NCBI GenBank assembly: GCA_905221605.1
Contig: CAJNDS010002471.1
Span: 182,001-246,000 of the forward strand
From: Symbiodinium natans
Lineage: Eukaryota > Sar > Dinophyceae > Suessiales > Symbiodiniaceae
Direction: 5' to 3'
DNA length: 64,000 bases
Shown in pieces: positions 1-10,894 of this stretch (position 1 is its first letter; the number at the start of each line of letters is the position of its first letter). Position numbers and translations under genes: made by a program. The notes under the pieces were generated by a model. That model did not search any database, had not been told where the DNA came from, and saw only the letters and a program-made list of their open reading frames with translations.

Positions 1-1135
1 GGGTTAACTTAGACAATTCGGAGACATTGTGCCATCTTTGCTCGGCGTGTATCAATATCAACATAGGCAAAAGGATGACTTCAATTAGGGCAGGAAAGAA
101 GTCTCTGTTGGTTGTCAACACGCAGACGAAGCCCTGTCGGGGTATCTGCCTGCCTAAACCTCACGACGACTCACGGAGAGGAAAGACGAACAGAAGCGCC
201 TAGCAGTACAGTTCCTATATCCCCCAGCCGAGCCCAAGGACAACTACTGCATATTTCCCACACCTCGAAGCTGAACGGTTTGGTTGGGATTTGCTCTCCG
301 AACTGGGAAAACATCGCGAGGAGTTTGAATCGCGCAAGCTCTACATATCCTAATCTTCGGAAATCGCTCTAAACTCCGATGACCCAGTAAGGTTTACGTA
401 AGTCTTGGCCCGCCTGCTCCGATGACATGATCCCGAAGGTAACGCGGTCGATCTTCTGTAAGCTGAAAGGCAGGTAGACCTGGCTGGGGGTTGGCACCCC
501 TAGGATTGCGTGCCAAACCTGTTTTTGCCAGGTTTTCGGCGAGTGCCGGGCCCCAGTTGCGGTTAAATCAACCAATTCATCCGGGCATTTCCCTAAATGA
601 TAGGGGTACCCCTTTTATACCCCCAAATAGTTAGAATCGAGCCCCCGTAAAAGGTACCCCCCAATTTTCCGAAACCCCCATTCCTTTGCAGGGCTTGTAG
701 ACCCTGTCCCTTGTGAAGACATTGTCTTACTTCTCCAATAACCACGGGGAAAACAAGCTTAAACTTTATTATTCCTACTAAATAAGGAAACCCACAAAGT
801 TTAAAGTTCAACTAAAGCCGAAGTAAGTTGTAGGGGCTCATGACCTCCCAGTGCCCTGGAGCAATGAGTGCGTGATGAGCTCCCCACGCTGGCGATAATA
901 GCCGCTCCGTAACACCCTTCATGCAGCGATCTTGAAGTCCTTCGAGCCTTAACCCCATCATGTTTCTGTAATGATTTCTCCGGTAGATCTCTGGGGCTTT
1001 GCGGTTTGCGGGCACCATCAACGAAACAGAACTGCATGAACACTGGCCTCTCAGCCTGGAGTACTGTGGCTCTTTAAACTAATCATGAAAGCTCCTTCCA
1101 CATGCCCCCCCCCCCCCCCCCCATAACTCAGACCT
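1..1135. other. no gene recognised; unique sequence with a small palindrome
   Basis: No exon-like cassette seen. An imperfect palindrome of GGGGTACCCC pieces lies at about 600-690, and a GGCACCCCTAGG...CCAGG one at 480-535. Confidence 0.6.
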
Positions 1136-2195
1136 GACCAACTCCAACAACCCCTTTTGAACCCTAAACCCTAAACCCTAGTGGGGGAAACGTTTCAGCC
1201 GGCCTGAAGCCAGTCCCAGCACCTTTGCATTCTTTGACTTGGGCTGATTTAGGCTGCAGGGATCTATACTTCAAAGTAACCTGGGAATAAGAAGGGTACC
1301 CCTTTTTGGTTTCAAGGAGCTTGTAAGGGAACCTAAGCCCTGGGCCTACTCAGGACGGTCTCAGCACCCTAGCCAGTCGCAACTGCCTGAGGCCGCAGTG
1401 GCAAGTGTCGGGAGCACACTTTCAACACTTGACTAGGGCCTCATCCCGAAAACCCTAAACCCTAAACCCTAATTCGGCCCTAAATGATGGGACCCATAGG
1501 TGCCGGCCCTACGCACGCAAAACCAAACACAAGAACTCAAGGCCCTACGAAAGATATGCATCAAAGCCATTTGGTCACTTCTCTCAAAGATGCTCCTCGT
1601 ACTCAGGGTACCTCACAAGGGAGCATAAGTTAGAGAAATGCCGCCCTAGAAGGCCCCAACGCTCAAACACACAAACCTGTCTGCGACATTCTGCGCCCTG
1701 CACTTTCCTATGCGCCGCAAAACTTGATAAACTGAACAACCATGGGAATGCAAATTTAGGGGCACTTTAGTTCCAGAATACCGAGGCTCTGGGCCTGAAC
1801 CTGTTCTAGCATTCAGATTGGGCTGTGAGGGGATCTACGGGATGTCAGGAGGTTTGGCAGCAGATGGCCCAGATGGCAGTAGGAATCCCAAGTGTTCAAG
1901 TGGGAACCCTGTAGGCCCATACTCACCGTCTTCTTTACTCAAAGAGTGGCCAGTGCCCATCACACGGGAGGATATCAATGCTTGGGTCGCGTTGTGCAGA
2001 GGCATGCGTCATTCAGGGAAGAACACAAGGGTTACTCTTCTGACCTCGGAGGGCTTGGACTGTATAAGTTTCAGGCTTAGAACAGCGCCTGGAATTCAGA
2101 GCTTTTGCAAAATAGTTCTCCCATCCAAAAATGTCTTAGATCACCAGTCAAATAGTCTACTCACTTTGGGCTTGAAGTGTCTTGAAGAGAACTAA

Positions 2196-2305
2196 CTCTA
2201 AATCCTAAACCCTAAACCCTAAACCCTAAACCCTAAACCCTAATTAAACCCTAAACCCTAAACCCTGAACCCTAAACCCTAAACCCTAAACCCTATCTAA
2301 ACCCT
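2196..2305. repeat. CCCTAAA array, paired with TTTAGGG array 2436-2482
   Basis: Left half of an inverted pair enclosing the exon at 2327-2425. Units are mostly exact with two ATT/AT interruptions. Confidence 0.95.
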
Positions 2306-2326
2306 ACACCCTGTAAAGCTCGAAGC

Positions 2327-2425
2327 CTCAAACTCCCCCACGTTGCGGCCCCGTCGCAGGTTCATGGACTTCGCATCCTTTCCGGGCAGCTTCTCGACCC
2401 GCTCGCCCCGCATGTTCGCCCCTTC
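2327..2425 (-). CDS. exon GANMRGERVEKLPGKDAKS
   Basis: 33 codons, acceptor GTGGAAG|GAAGGG, donor TTTGAG|GCTTCG (GC type), phase 0 at both ends. CCCTAAACCCTAC lies about 10 nt before the acceptor. Leftmost exon found in the window; product not recognised. Confidence 0.75.
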
Positions 2426-3319
2426 CTTCCACGTAGGGTTTAGGGTTTAGGGTTTAGGGTTTAGGGTTTAGGGTTTAGGGTTCTTACCGATGGTGGGGAG
2501 GGGAAAGGGACGGCGCTTTTATGGGCAGGTTTTCAGTGTCAACTTGCTTAAGGGAGCTCGTTCTGCCACCCGCGCGCTTAGCCACTCCGTCCGGTCCCAG
2601 AAGCCACTTGGAGGTCTCCGAAATCTGAGGGGGTCCTTGTTATAAGGGAATCCTACTATTTGCAGGTCTATATTTAAAATTAGGGGTCCCTTATCTTCGT
2701 AACCTCCCACTTAACAGCACAGCCTCTCGCGATCCCTCGGCTCTCAAACATCTTGCTGGCTGCAACCACCAGCCCAAGACAACTCTGGACGCGAAAGTTT
2801 GTAGCCTCCAAAGCCCCAAGTGTTTCTTTCAGGCCAAGGAGTTCAACCCAAAGCCACTTTTAGACTTGTAGAGGGATGAAGGATTTTCTAGTTTTCAAAG
2901 CTGAAGCCTCAGCTGCTGCGACGGAAGCCCAGCGAAACTCCAAGCTTTTTGAATCCCGAACGGCCCTAAACCCTAAACCCTACACCCTAAACCATATAAA
3001 CCCTGAACAACTCTCCGGTGATGGCTTAGGAGATGTACGTCCAGGTCTCAAGGTTCACCCCGGTTCTTAGCGGGGAATGCAGGAATCAGGGCCCTATTAA
3101 TGGAGTATATAGGGCCCTAATTCCCTCATTCCCTGCAGGTTTTTACCCTGAACCCTAAATCCTAAACCCTAAACCCTTAAAGGCTGACAGGTGTGAGTTA
3201 AGAGATGTATGCCCCTAAACCCTAAACCCTAAACCCTGAACCCTGAACGCTAAACTCTAAACCCTAAACCCTAAACTCTAAACCTCAAGTTTGGATTCAT
3301 GGGCTGCGCGTTTCCCAGC

Positions 3320-3370
3320 CTCGGTCTCCTCGAAGAGCACGCGCACGTTGCCGGGGCTTTCAGACTCGAC
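3320..3370 (-). CDS. exon VESESPGNVRVLFEETE
   Basis: 17 codons, acceptor AGTCCCAG|GTCGAG, donor ACCGAG|GCTGGG (GC type), phase 0 at both ends. The open frame and coding-like composition extend beyond both edges, so alternative splice sites are possible. Bracketed by CCCTAAA and TTTAGGG arrays. Confidence 0.63.
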
Positions 3371-3908
3371 CTGGGACTGGAAGATTAAGATGTTGTTCCG
3401 GTTAAGGGTTTAGGGTTTAGGGTTTAGGGTTTAGGGTTTAAGGTTTAGGGGTTAGGTTTAGGGGAGTGCAGGGATGTGAAGGGCTTAGAAATTGGGAGTT
3501 CAGTTTTCAGTATTGGGGTCGGGTTGGGCGCCTTGATTTGTGAGCTGGGAGCTGCTGAGACAGGTTAGGAGCTTCAACAGCTTCAAGATACTGCTGGTGC
3601 TACATGACAACAAGCCTTGATGGGATTGAGACTTAGGTCCTTTGTGGAAGCCTTGACTCCAGAGGACATGGTGTCTGCGGTGAACATGAAGGCCTCATTT
3701 TGAGGCTCTGATGACATTGACTTCTGCTCATCTCCCATCTGTCGCGCACGCTGACAAAGGTCCTCAGTACCGACATCCTACAGCTGAAAACCTGCCGATC
3801 ACGAAGCAACCTCTGCAAACCCTCACTGCATCCTGATGCCCAAGCCCTGACCCTAAACCCTAAACCCTAAACCCTCAAACCCTTAACCCTAAGACTGATC
3901 ATATGCAT

Positions 3909-3970
3909 CCCAGTCGCTCGCGTGGCGGCATACTCGGAACGAGCAACGGGCTCAAACTGCAGCGCGCCGC
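3909..3970 (-). CDS. probable exon GGALQFEPVARSEYAATRA
   Basis: Acceptor TCTCTGAGAG|GCGGCG follows a pyrimidine run; frame open. The donor is not clear, so the left edge is approximate. Confidence 0.5.
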
Positions 3971-4591
3971 CTCTCAGAGAGAAAACTAAACTCGAACCCT
4001 CTTCAGGGTTTAGAATTTAAGGTTTAAGTTAAACCCTGAGGCTCAAAGGCTGAAAACCCGACATTCCTGACCCCCCCCCCCCCCCCCCTTCCAATAACAA
4101 AAAGATGGAACCCAGCCACAAGCCATAAGCGTCTTGAGATGCCAGGGGCCGGGTGGCAGAAATGGGGCTCAAAGGAAGCGCAGGCTTCATGTAGCGCCTC
4201 CCTTTGAAAAGATCCCGTAGGGCCATAGGCCTGAACCATCCCTTCCCAGTGCCTCTCTTGACATTCTAGACTCAGCATCTTTAAACCTCAGACGTAGGGA
4301 ACAAGTCGAGTATCAGAACGCTAACCCTGGGCCGCAAGTATCCCGAAGCCATTGAATGCATGAGCCGAGGCCCAAGCAGAGCAGCTATACTCGAATTGCC
4401 ATCAACACCAGACATCCAACAACTCCACCCTAAACCCTAAACCCTAAACCCTAAACCCTAAACCCTAAACCAGGTGCCCAGAAGTGCTGGAACTCCAACT
4501 CAGAAGCCTAAAATTGCCCTGAAGCCCTGCGCTGCCTTACGTTCTCAAGACAAAGACCAACCATCCTTCGAAGTTCGTCGCAGCTACCAGC

Positions 4592-4657
4592 CTGCTGTTC
4601 CTGACTCGGGTCTCGGCAGCGCCACTCGTCCGGGGCCCGCACGGGTCCCCACAGGAC
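4592..4657 (-). CDS. exon VLWGPVRAPDEWRCRDPSQ
   Basis: 22 codons, acceptor CTTCTGAG|GTCCTG, donor CAGCAG|GCTGG (GC type), phase 0 at both ends. Bracketed by CCCTAAA (4429-4472) and TTTAGGG (4686-4721). Function unknown. Confidence 0.73.
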
Positions 4658-5160
4658 CTCAGAAGCCAAAAGGTCCACGGTGTAGTGTTTAGGGTTTAGG
4701 GTTTAGGGTTTAGGGTTTAGGGATCTCGAAATCTGCCGCCACCAACGACTTTGGCCTCAAAGCCATGGAGCAAGAACGTAAGCCACCCGGATCCAAAAAA
4801 CACACGTTGCCGGAATTGGTGGTGCGAGCGCCACTCCAAGGTCGCAGGAAGCATCTTCCAGTTACAAGCGCCCGAAGCTCCCTCAACACCCAGAGAGCGA
4901 AGGCTGCACTTCTGCCCGACAGGTGAAATCACCTGAACCTTTCACCCCCCGCGCCCCTCGATTCGAACTTCTAAACTCCAATTCCTGATCTTGAGCTGTG
5001 TAGTTTCCGACCTGGGATTCGACACCTCGGGCGATTTTTGGGGTCTAAAGGGTTTAGGGTTTAGGGTTTAGGGTCTACAGTTGGATTACACATTAAGACG
5101 GCAAGCCACGGCGAGACCTAAACAGGGCCTGCGACTCAGAGATTCTGTGTGCTTAGGGTT

Positions 5161-5262
5161 GGGATGTTCCCCCTTATACTAGCAGTCCTTGCAGTAATAG
5201 GGATGATATTCGGGGGTACGAGAATCCCTACTAGGGACTCTTAGTGTAAGGGGGAACATCTC
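5161..5262. mobile_element. fold-back element family A (copies 5161, 6076, 61700, 62605)
   Basis: About 100-bp palindromes with ends GGGATGTTCCCCCTTA and TAAGGGGGAACATC around a diverged core. Copies: 5161-5262, 6076-6180, 61700-61797, 62605-62702. No ORF. MITE-like by structure; no target-site duplication was established. Confidence 0.75.
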
Positions 5263-6876
5263 AAGCTTGGGGTTTCAAAGTCCGACCCTGCAACCCTAAA
5301 CCCTAAACCCTAAACCCTAAACCCTAAACCCTAGACCCTAAACCCTAAACCCTAGACCCTGCCTGTCAGAACGTCCAGCAGCCAGGCGGAGGCAGAACGC
5401 CCCAGGGCACTTCCACCCCCTGCCCGCGCAAGGCAGGCCTGCCAAACCTGGAGATGAGCTTCATTATTGTTAGTATTATTATTACTACTATTCTTGTTAG
5501 TATTATTATTACTATTATTGCTACTACTATTTTTGTTCCTACTATTATGATTGTTGTTTTATTCTTGCTTTTTTTTTGGGGGGGGGGGGGGGGGGGGCTA
5601 CCATTTGAGTAAAGAATCCCCCCAAAAAAACTTCTTCCTGATGAGGGAATTCAGGAATTGCTTCTTTTTTGATCTTAAGCAAAGAGTAGTGAGTTCAGGG
5701 GCTTCGTACCCTAGGTTACAATCACTGGACAGAGAGGCAGGACCGAATAACAAGGTACATTGGAGCCGTCTGGATGTTGTGCTTTATGGTTGTACTGAGG
5801 AGTCATTACCGGAAGCCCCTAAACTCTGAAGCACCTAACTCTGAACCCTAAACCCTAAACCCTAAACCCTAAACCCTAAACCCTAAACCCTAAACCCGGC
5901 CCTCCAAAGCTTTTTAGACCGATGGACCCAACAGCTCCCTCTTGAGCCACAGCCTCTCAAACCCCAAGGCTCCAACGAAGAAGATGTACCTCTAAACCCT
6001 TGAAGCTGTTTAGGGTTTAGGGTTTAGGGTTTAGGGTTTAGGGTTAAGGTTTCGGGGGTTTTAGGGTTTAGGGTTGGGATGCTCCCCCTTCTACTAGCAG
6101 TCCTTAAGTCCTTAATAGGGGATTATAGTACATCCTATTCTAATTCCTATTAAGGACGTTAGTATCAGGGGAAACATCCCAACTCCATGTGAGAAACCCT
6201 GAACCCACAAGCCGAAGTTTCCGAGGAGAAGTGGGACTTCCTGCCAATTGCAGCCCGGCACCCAACCTTCAACAGCCCGAAGCTCTACAATCCCCCAGCC
6301 CCAAGCAACCCGCAAGATCTTGGTGGCCCCCAGGTAACCATGCTGTAATAAGGGTACCCTTTTTTGGGGGGTGGTCGCTATATAAGGGGAACCTTTAACC
6401 AACAACAAGCGCAAAAAGGGCAACACCAGGCAGGCACCAAGAAGTTCAACACCCTGAACCCTAAACCCGAAACGCTAAACCCTAAACCCTAAACCCTAAA
6501 CCCTATACCCTTAGGAGCCCTCCATGCAACCCCAAACCCTAAACCCTAGACCCTCAACACCAAGCACCGGACCTCAAGGGGTGCCTCCATCTCCAGCCTG
6601 AACTTCAAGAGTCTTGAGCTCTTTGGAAATTGCGGGATTAGGGTATCAGGGCTTAGGGCTTAGGGTTTAGGGTTTAGGGTTTGGGGGGACGAATGGTGCA
6701 AGTTCTAGTGCCTGCATTGGGTCGTGCCAGGCTGCGACCAAGTCGTGTCTGGAGGTCCCATTCCTAAACGCTAAACCCTAAACCCTAAACCCTCAACACT
6801 CAACCCTAAACCCTACCCTTAACCCTGAACCCTGAACCCTAAACCGACCAGCGAACCCTAGCCTCTGAGGGGTCAC

Positions 6877-6948
6877 CCGATGGAGAAGGTAGGCGCGAAC
6901 TTCGTCTTCTGAGAGTCCGCGGTCCTCGTGAGGATGTCAAGGACGGGC
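6877..6948 (-). CDS. exon PVLDILTRTADSQKTKFAP
   Basis: 72 nt, acceptor TTGAAG|GCCCGT, donor ATCGG|GTGACC. About 80% G/C at third positions. CCCTAAACCCTCAAAAG precedes the acceptor by about 15 nt. Product not recognised; same strand as the DUF3638 gene. Confidence 0.75.
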
Positions 6949-7857
6949 CTTCAAGCTTTTGAGGGTTTAGGGTTTCAGGGTTTCTCAACTCAAGCCCTGC
7001 CTGAAGCCCAGAAACCCGAACTGAGACGGGCAAGGGGCCTCCGGTGTGCTCTAGGCTGGTCACGTTGGATATGTCGAACTGCCCTTGTGCAGTATCGCTA
7101 ATCGTGCAATATTGCATTTGCTGCGCCAAGTCTGTGGAAGACCTCGCACACTGCTTCAAGAGTCTTTGCGCAGCATCATCTTGACAATTGCCGCGTCTGA
7201 GATCCCGCTAATGGCGAGACCTCCTTGAGAGCGCTTCTGCTGCTTGGCACACCTTTGTCCGAGGGCGAGTGGTGACTGAGGGGGTGCCCTCAAAGCCCCC
7301 TTTTGGTTGTTGGCAAATTCTCCACGGTCTGAAGGTGCGCTTCACTTACGTTGCGACTGAGGGCTTGTATGATCTGGTTTACAACTTTTGTCTCTTGCTG
7401 TTGGAATTCCAGATGCCGTGGTCTGCCCAGGCTTGGAAACAGCCAACTGCTGTGATACCGGCTCACGCGGCAGTCCTAGCATATGACGAACCATCGCACT
7501 GCAGGGCACTACATGCATCGACGGAGAATCCGTTAAGACTCAATCAAGTATCACTTTTCATATCAACAGGTGTTTTTCAGGCTCACTCTCACACACCAGC
7601 GTGAAAATGGAGCCTGTAGCGCGTTCAATGCTCGACTGGAGGCTAGAGAGTTGCGTCTATCTTCCGCTTTGTGTCCGATGACACGGGGGGAAAGCACGAA
7701 AAACTAAGTTTTCTTTCGTGGCATGTACAGGATGAAGAAGGACAAGTGTCTTCTAAAGTCCCTGCTGAAAACGAAAACTGCCAGCTTAGAAGTCGAATGT
7801 CTTGCCCCTCAAAACCTAAAAAGCCCAGACCTGACCGACACTTGCGGCTGTCCCTTA

Positions 7858-7944
7858 AACCCCTAAACCCTAAACCCTAAACCCTAAACCCTAAACCCTA
7901 AACCCTAAACCCTGAACCCTAAACCCTAAACCCTAAACCCTAAA
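7858..7944. repeat. CCCTAAA array, paired with TTTAGGG-like run 8060-8135
   Basis: Twelve nearly exact units. The right-hand partner is degraded (TTTTGGG, CTAGGG). The exon at 7963-8031 lies between. Confidence 0.95.
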
Positions 7945-7962
7945 GTCAATGAACATCCGCAC

Positions 7963-8031
7963 CCTGGACGTCCATGCCCGCAAGAGGTGCTCCTCGCGGT
8001 CCGTGGTCGCCTGCTCAAAGGCCCGGCCAAC
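7963..8031 (-). CDS. exon AFEQATTDREEHLLRAW
   Basis: 23 codons, acceptor GCTAAG|GTTGG, likely donor TCCAGG|GTGCGG, phase 0 at both ends. High third-position G/C and a helical, charged peptide. Likely in the C-terminal part of the DUF3638 gene (resembles the segment after DUF3645), by position and strand only. Bracketed by CCCTAAA (left) and TTTAGGG (right). Confidence 0.78.
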
Positions 8032-8795
8032 CTTAGCCCGGGCGAGGCTTGGTCTAGGTTTGGGCCTAGGGTTTAGGGTTTAGGGTTTTGGGTTTTGGGT
8101 TTAGGGTTTTGGGCCTAGGGTTTAGGGTTTAGTTTTTTTGCCACCCGCCTAGCTGACCTCGATCTGGCTATGGTGCGACTGATACGTCCGGAGAGATGCT
8201 GTGACCAGTTGTCTCACAAAATCAGTCCCCTCGTTCGGTGGAGTTCAAGTTGCATTTTGTTCAACACTAACACTACGGAATAGCACAATAAGGGTAAAAG
8301 GGTTTTGGGTTTCTCAGCACGGACAAGGGCAGGCGGAGCGCACATTAGCACCTTCACGTCTGCAGGAGGGGGTACTGGGCCTGCAACCCTTGCAGGACAA
8401 CGAACCGCCAGGTCTTCGCTGGCTTCCTATCTCCAAAATTCTCCAGCCCCTGAAAACCCCAAAGCGTAACAATCCCCAAACACCTCACCGCCCTGATATC
8501 GAACAGCAAGGTTGAGTTGCAAAAAGCATAGCATCACCCCTCGGGCAGTTCGTGCCTCGAGCCTTGACTCGACCCCAAGCTAAGTCGGATCTGCCACCGC
8601 AACCTTTTGCTTCTAAACCTTCCTTGACCAGGGTTTACCCTAAACACCAAAAACCCAAAACCCCAAAACCCTAAAACCCTAAACCCCCTATCCGCTAAAC
8701 CCCTAAGCCCCTAAAGCCCCTAAACCTTAACCTTTCCTAAGCCCTATATAAACCCTAAACTCCTAAACTCCTAAGCTTCTAAACCCTCCTAAAAC

Positions 8796-8826
8796 CTCTC
8801 AGTCCGCGGCATGCTCCGAAGCCAGC
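8796..8826 (-). CDS. candidate 31-nt micro-exon
   Basis: Acceptor CAATCAG|GCTGGC and donor GAGAG|GTTTTAGG, where the GT belongs to the telomere-like repeat. The frame is undetermined. Confidence 0.4.
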
Positions 8827-9835
8827 CTGATTGGTGAACTGAAGGGTTTAGGGTTTAGGGCTTAGGGTTTAGGGCTTAGGGTTTAGGGTTTAGCTTCAGT
8901 CATGTTGAGTTCTGTTGATCTGGCAACAAGCTGGATGGATGGATGCTGCCCTGGCCTCAGTTCCAGTCTTAAAAAAGGGTTTAGCTTTACGGTTTAGGGT
9001 TTAGGGTCTCCGGCGGCTTGGGAGCCGCAGAGTGGGTTTGCAATGACCCAAGAGGTTTCGTTTCAGGGCCCCCCTGGATTGTTGCCACTCCACCTAGCTA
9101 GACTGGACACACAGCTTCGACCAGCTTTAAGGTTAGTTTGCGAATTTGAGTTAAAATCTAAAGCCCCAGCTTCAGGTGCTAACTTCTCCCTGCCACATGC
9201 TGGAGTGAATCGGGTCTTGAGATGCATGTTCTCGGGGGTGGGGGGGGGGGGGGGTGGCGGGCGGGCTACTGGGTGCAGGAAAACTTCAAGCCAACCGCTG
9301 CCCAACCCAATCCTCTGAACATGCGTGGCTTTCGACCCGGGGCGATGCAGCTGTCTTGCCCCTTAGGGTCAAGGGTTTAGCTGTTAGGGCCCCCCCGAAC
9401 ATCTCAAACTCCAAAAATTTCCAAACGGTTAAAAGCCGAGCTAAAGCCCTGAGCACGTTACATTCCCAAGAAAGCAAGGTTGTGCTGTCCCAGCTGCTTG
9501 GTGAGAATACTCGGGGTGGTTTGGTTTAGGGTTTCGGGCAAACACCAGAAACTTCTTTGAAGGTCTCAAAGCAATGCGAACGCCAGGCGACCAGAGCATC
9601 AGCCAGTCGCACATGATGGGCTTCACCTTCACCGATCTATGCCTACACCCTTTGTCGGAGCATACGAAAAGACGAAAAGCTTTCAAGCACTGAATCCAAC
9701 GCGCTAGACTACAGGTCTGCACAATGAAACAGGCCGCGTGTATATATGATTCAGCCCCGGCGGGCCCCCCCCCCCTCCCCCCTACCCCCCCCCTCAATGG
9801 TACCCCCCCCTCCCCCTGTGGTGTGGTTGGGGGTT

Positions 9836-10195
9836 GGTTTTAGGGTTTTAGGGTTTTAGGGTTTAGGGTTTACGGTTTAGGGTTTAGGGTTTAGGGTTTT
9901 AGGGTTTTAGGGTTTTAGGGTTTAGGGTTTAGGGTTTACGGTTTAGGGTTTTAGGGTTTAGGGTTTAGGGTTTTCCCCGCGGATGGGGTACTAAGATGAT
10001 CCCCCCCCCTGTGGTGTGGTTGGGGGTTGGTTTTAGGGTTAGGGTTTAGGGTTCAGGGTTTTAGGGTTTAGGGTTTAAGGTTTAAGACTTAAGGTTTAGG
10101 GTTTAGGGTTAGGGTTTAGGTTTTAGGGTTTAGGGTTTAGGGTTTAGGGGTTGAGGGTTTAGGGTTTAGGGTTGAGGGTTTAGGGACCGTAGAGT
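9836..10195. repeat. mixed 7-mer/8-mer TTT(T)AGGG region with C- and G-tracts
   Basis: TTTAGGG and TTTTAGGG units alternate over about 350 bp, broken by CCCCCCC tracts and two copies of a GTGGTGTGGTTGGGGGTTGG segment (about 9816 and 10012). No gene seen here. Confidence 0.9.
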
Positions 10196-10849
10196 ATACC
10201 ATGGGGGGGGGGGGGGATACCATGGGGGGGGGGGGGGGGGGGGGGGGGGCCCAGGACGCTCGACGCTGAACCATATATATATATATATATACAGAGATAT
10301 TTGTGTGTATGCGTGTGTGACACACACACACACCCATTAACCCCATCGTTTTGGGCCCATGCAAGGGTTTGCTCGTTAAGCTACTAACCCGGTCATCCAT
10401 TAACCCGTTCGATTCGGCCCTATGAATGGGCTAATCTGCTACTACTGTTTGCTGAACAAGATAATGATCCCTATTACCCTACACCGTTTTCGACCTTCTG
10501 CCGTCCCTTCCCCAAAAGGGGGGGCAAGGTGATGCATTTCAAGGACCTAACTGACCTAACCAGATCGCCACCCGGAGAAGTGCTCCAGGTTGCGCGCCTC
10601 GCGATGGTAGAAGTCCTCATTCAGCAGGATCAGGTGCGGGTTGCGCTGCAGGAACCTCGGCGTTAAGATGTCTCAGCTCAGTCTGACTGGGGAGTTGAGG
10701 GGCAGGGGTTTTGGGGCCAACCCCAAGTCAAACCAGCTATCCTGACCTGCGAATGATCCCTAAACCCTAAACCCTAAACCCTAAACCCTAAACTCTGAAG
10801 GCCCTAAACTCTGAAGGCCCTAAATTCTTGATTCGATTCCAGAAGCCGC

Positions 10850-10894
10850 CGATCGCAGCCGCGGAGGATGATGACCCCCAACAGCTTCATGATC
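10850..10894 (-). CDS. DUF3638 gene, exon MKLLGVIILRGCDR
   Basis: 45 nt, acceptor CTGAG|GATCAT, phase 2 in. The donor is either GATCG|GCGGC (GC) or, ten bases on, CTTCTG|GAATC (GA). CCCTAAA lies to its left, a 110-bp TTTAGGG array to its right. Confidence 0.65.
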
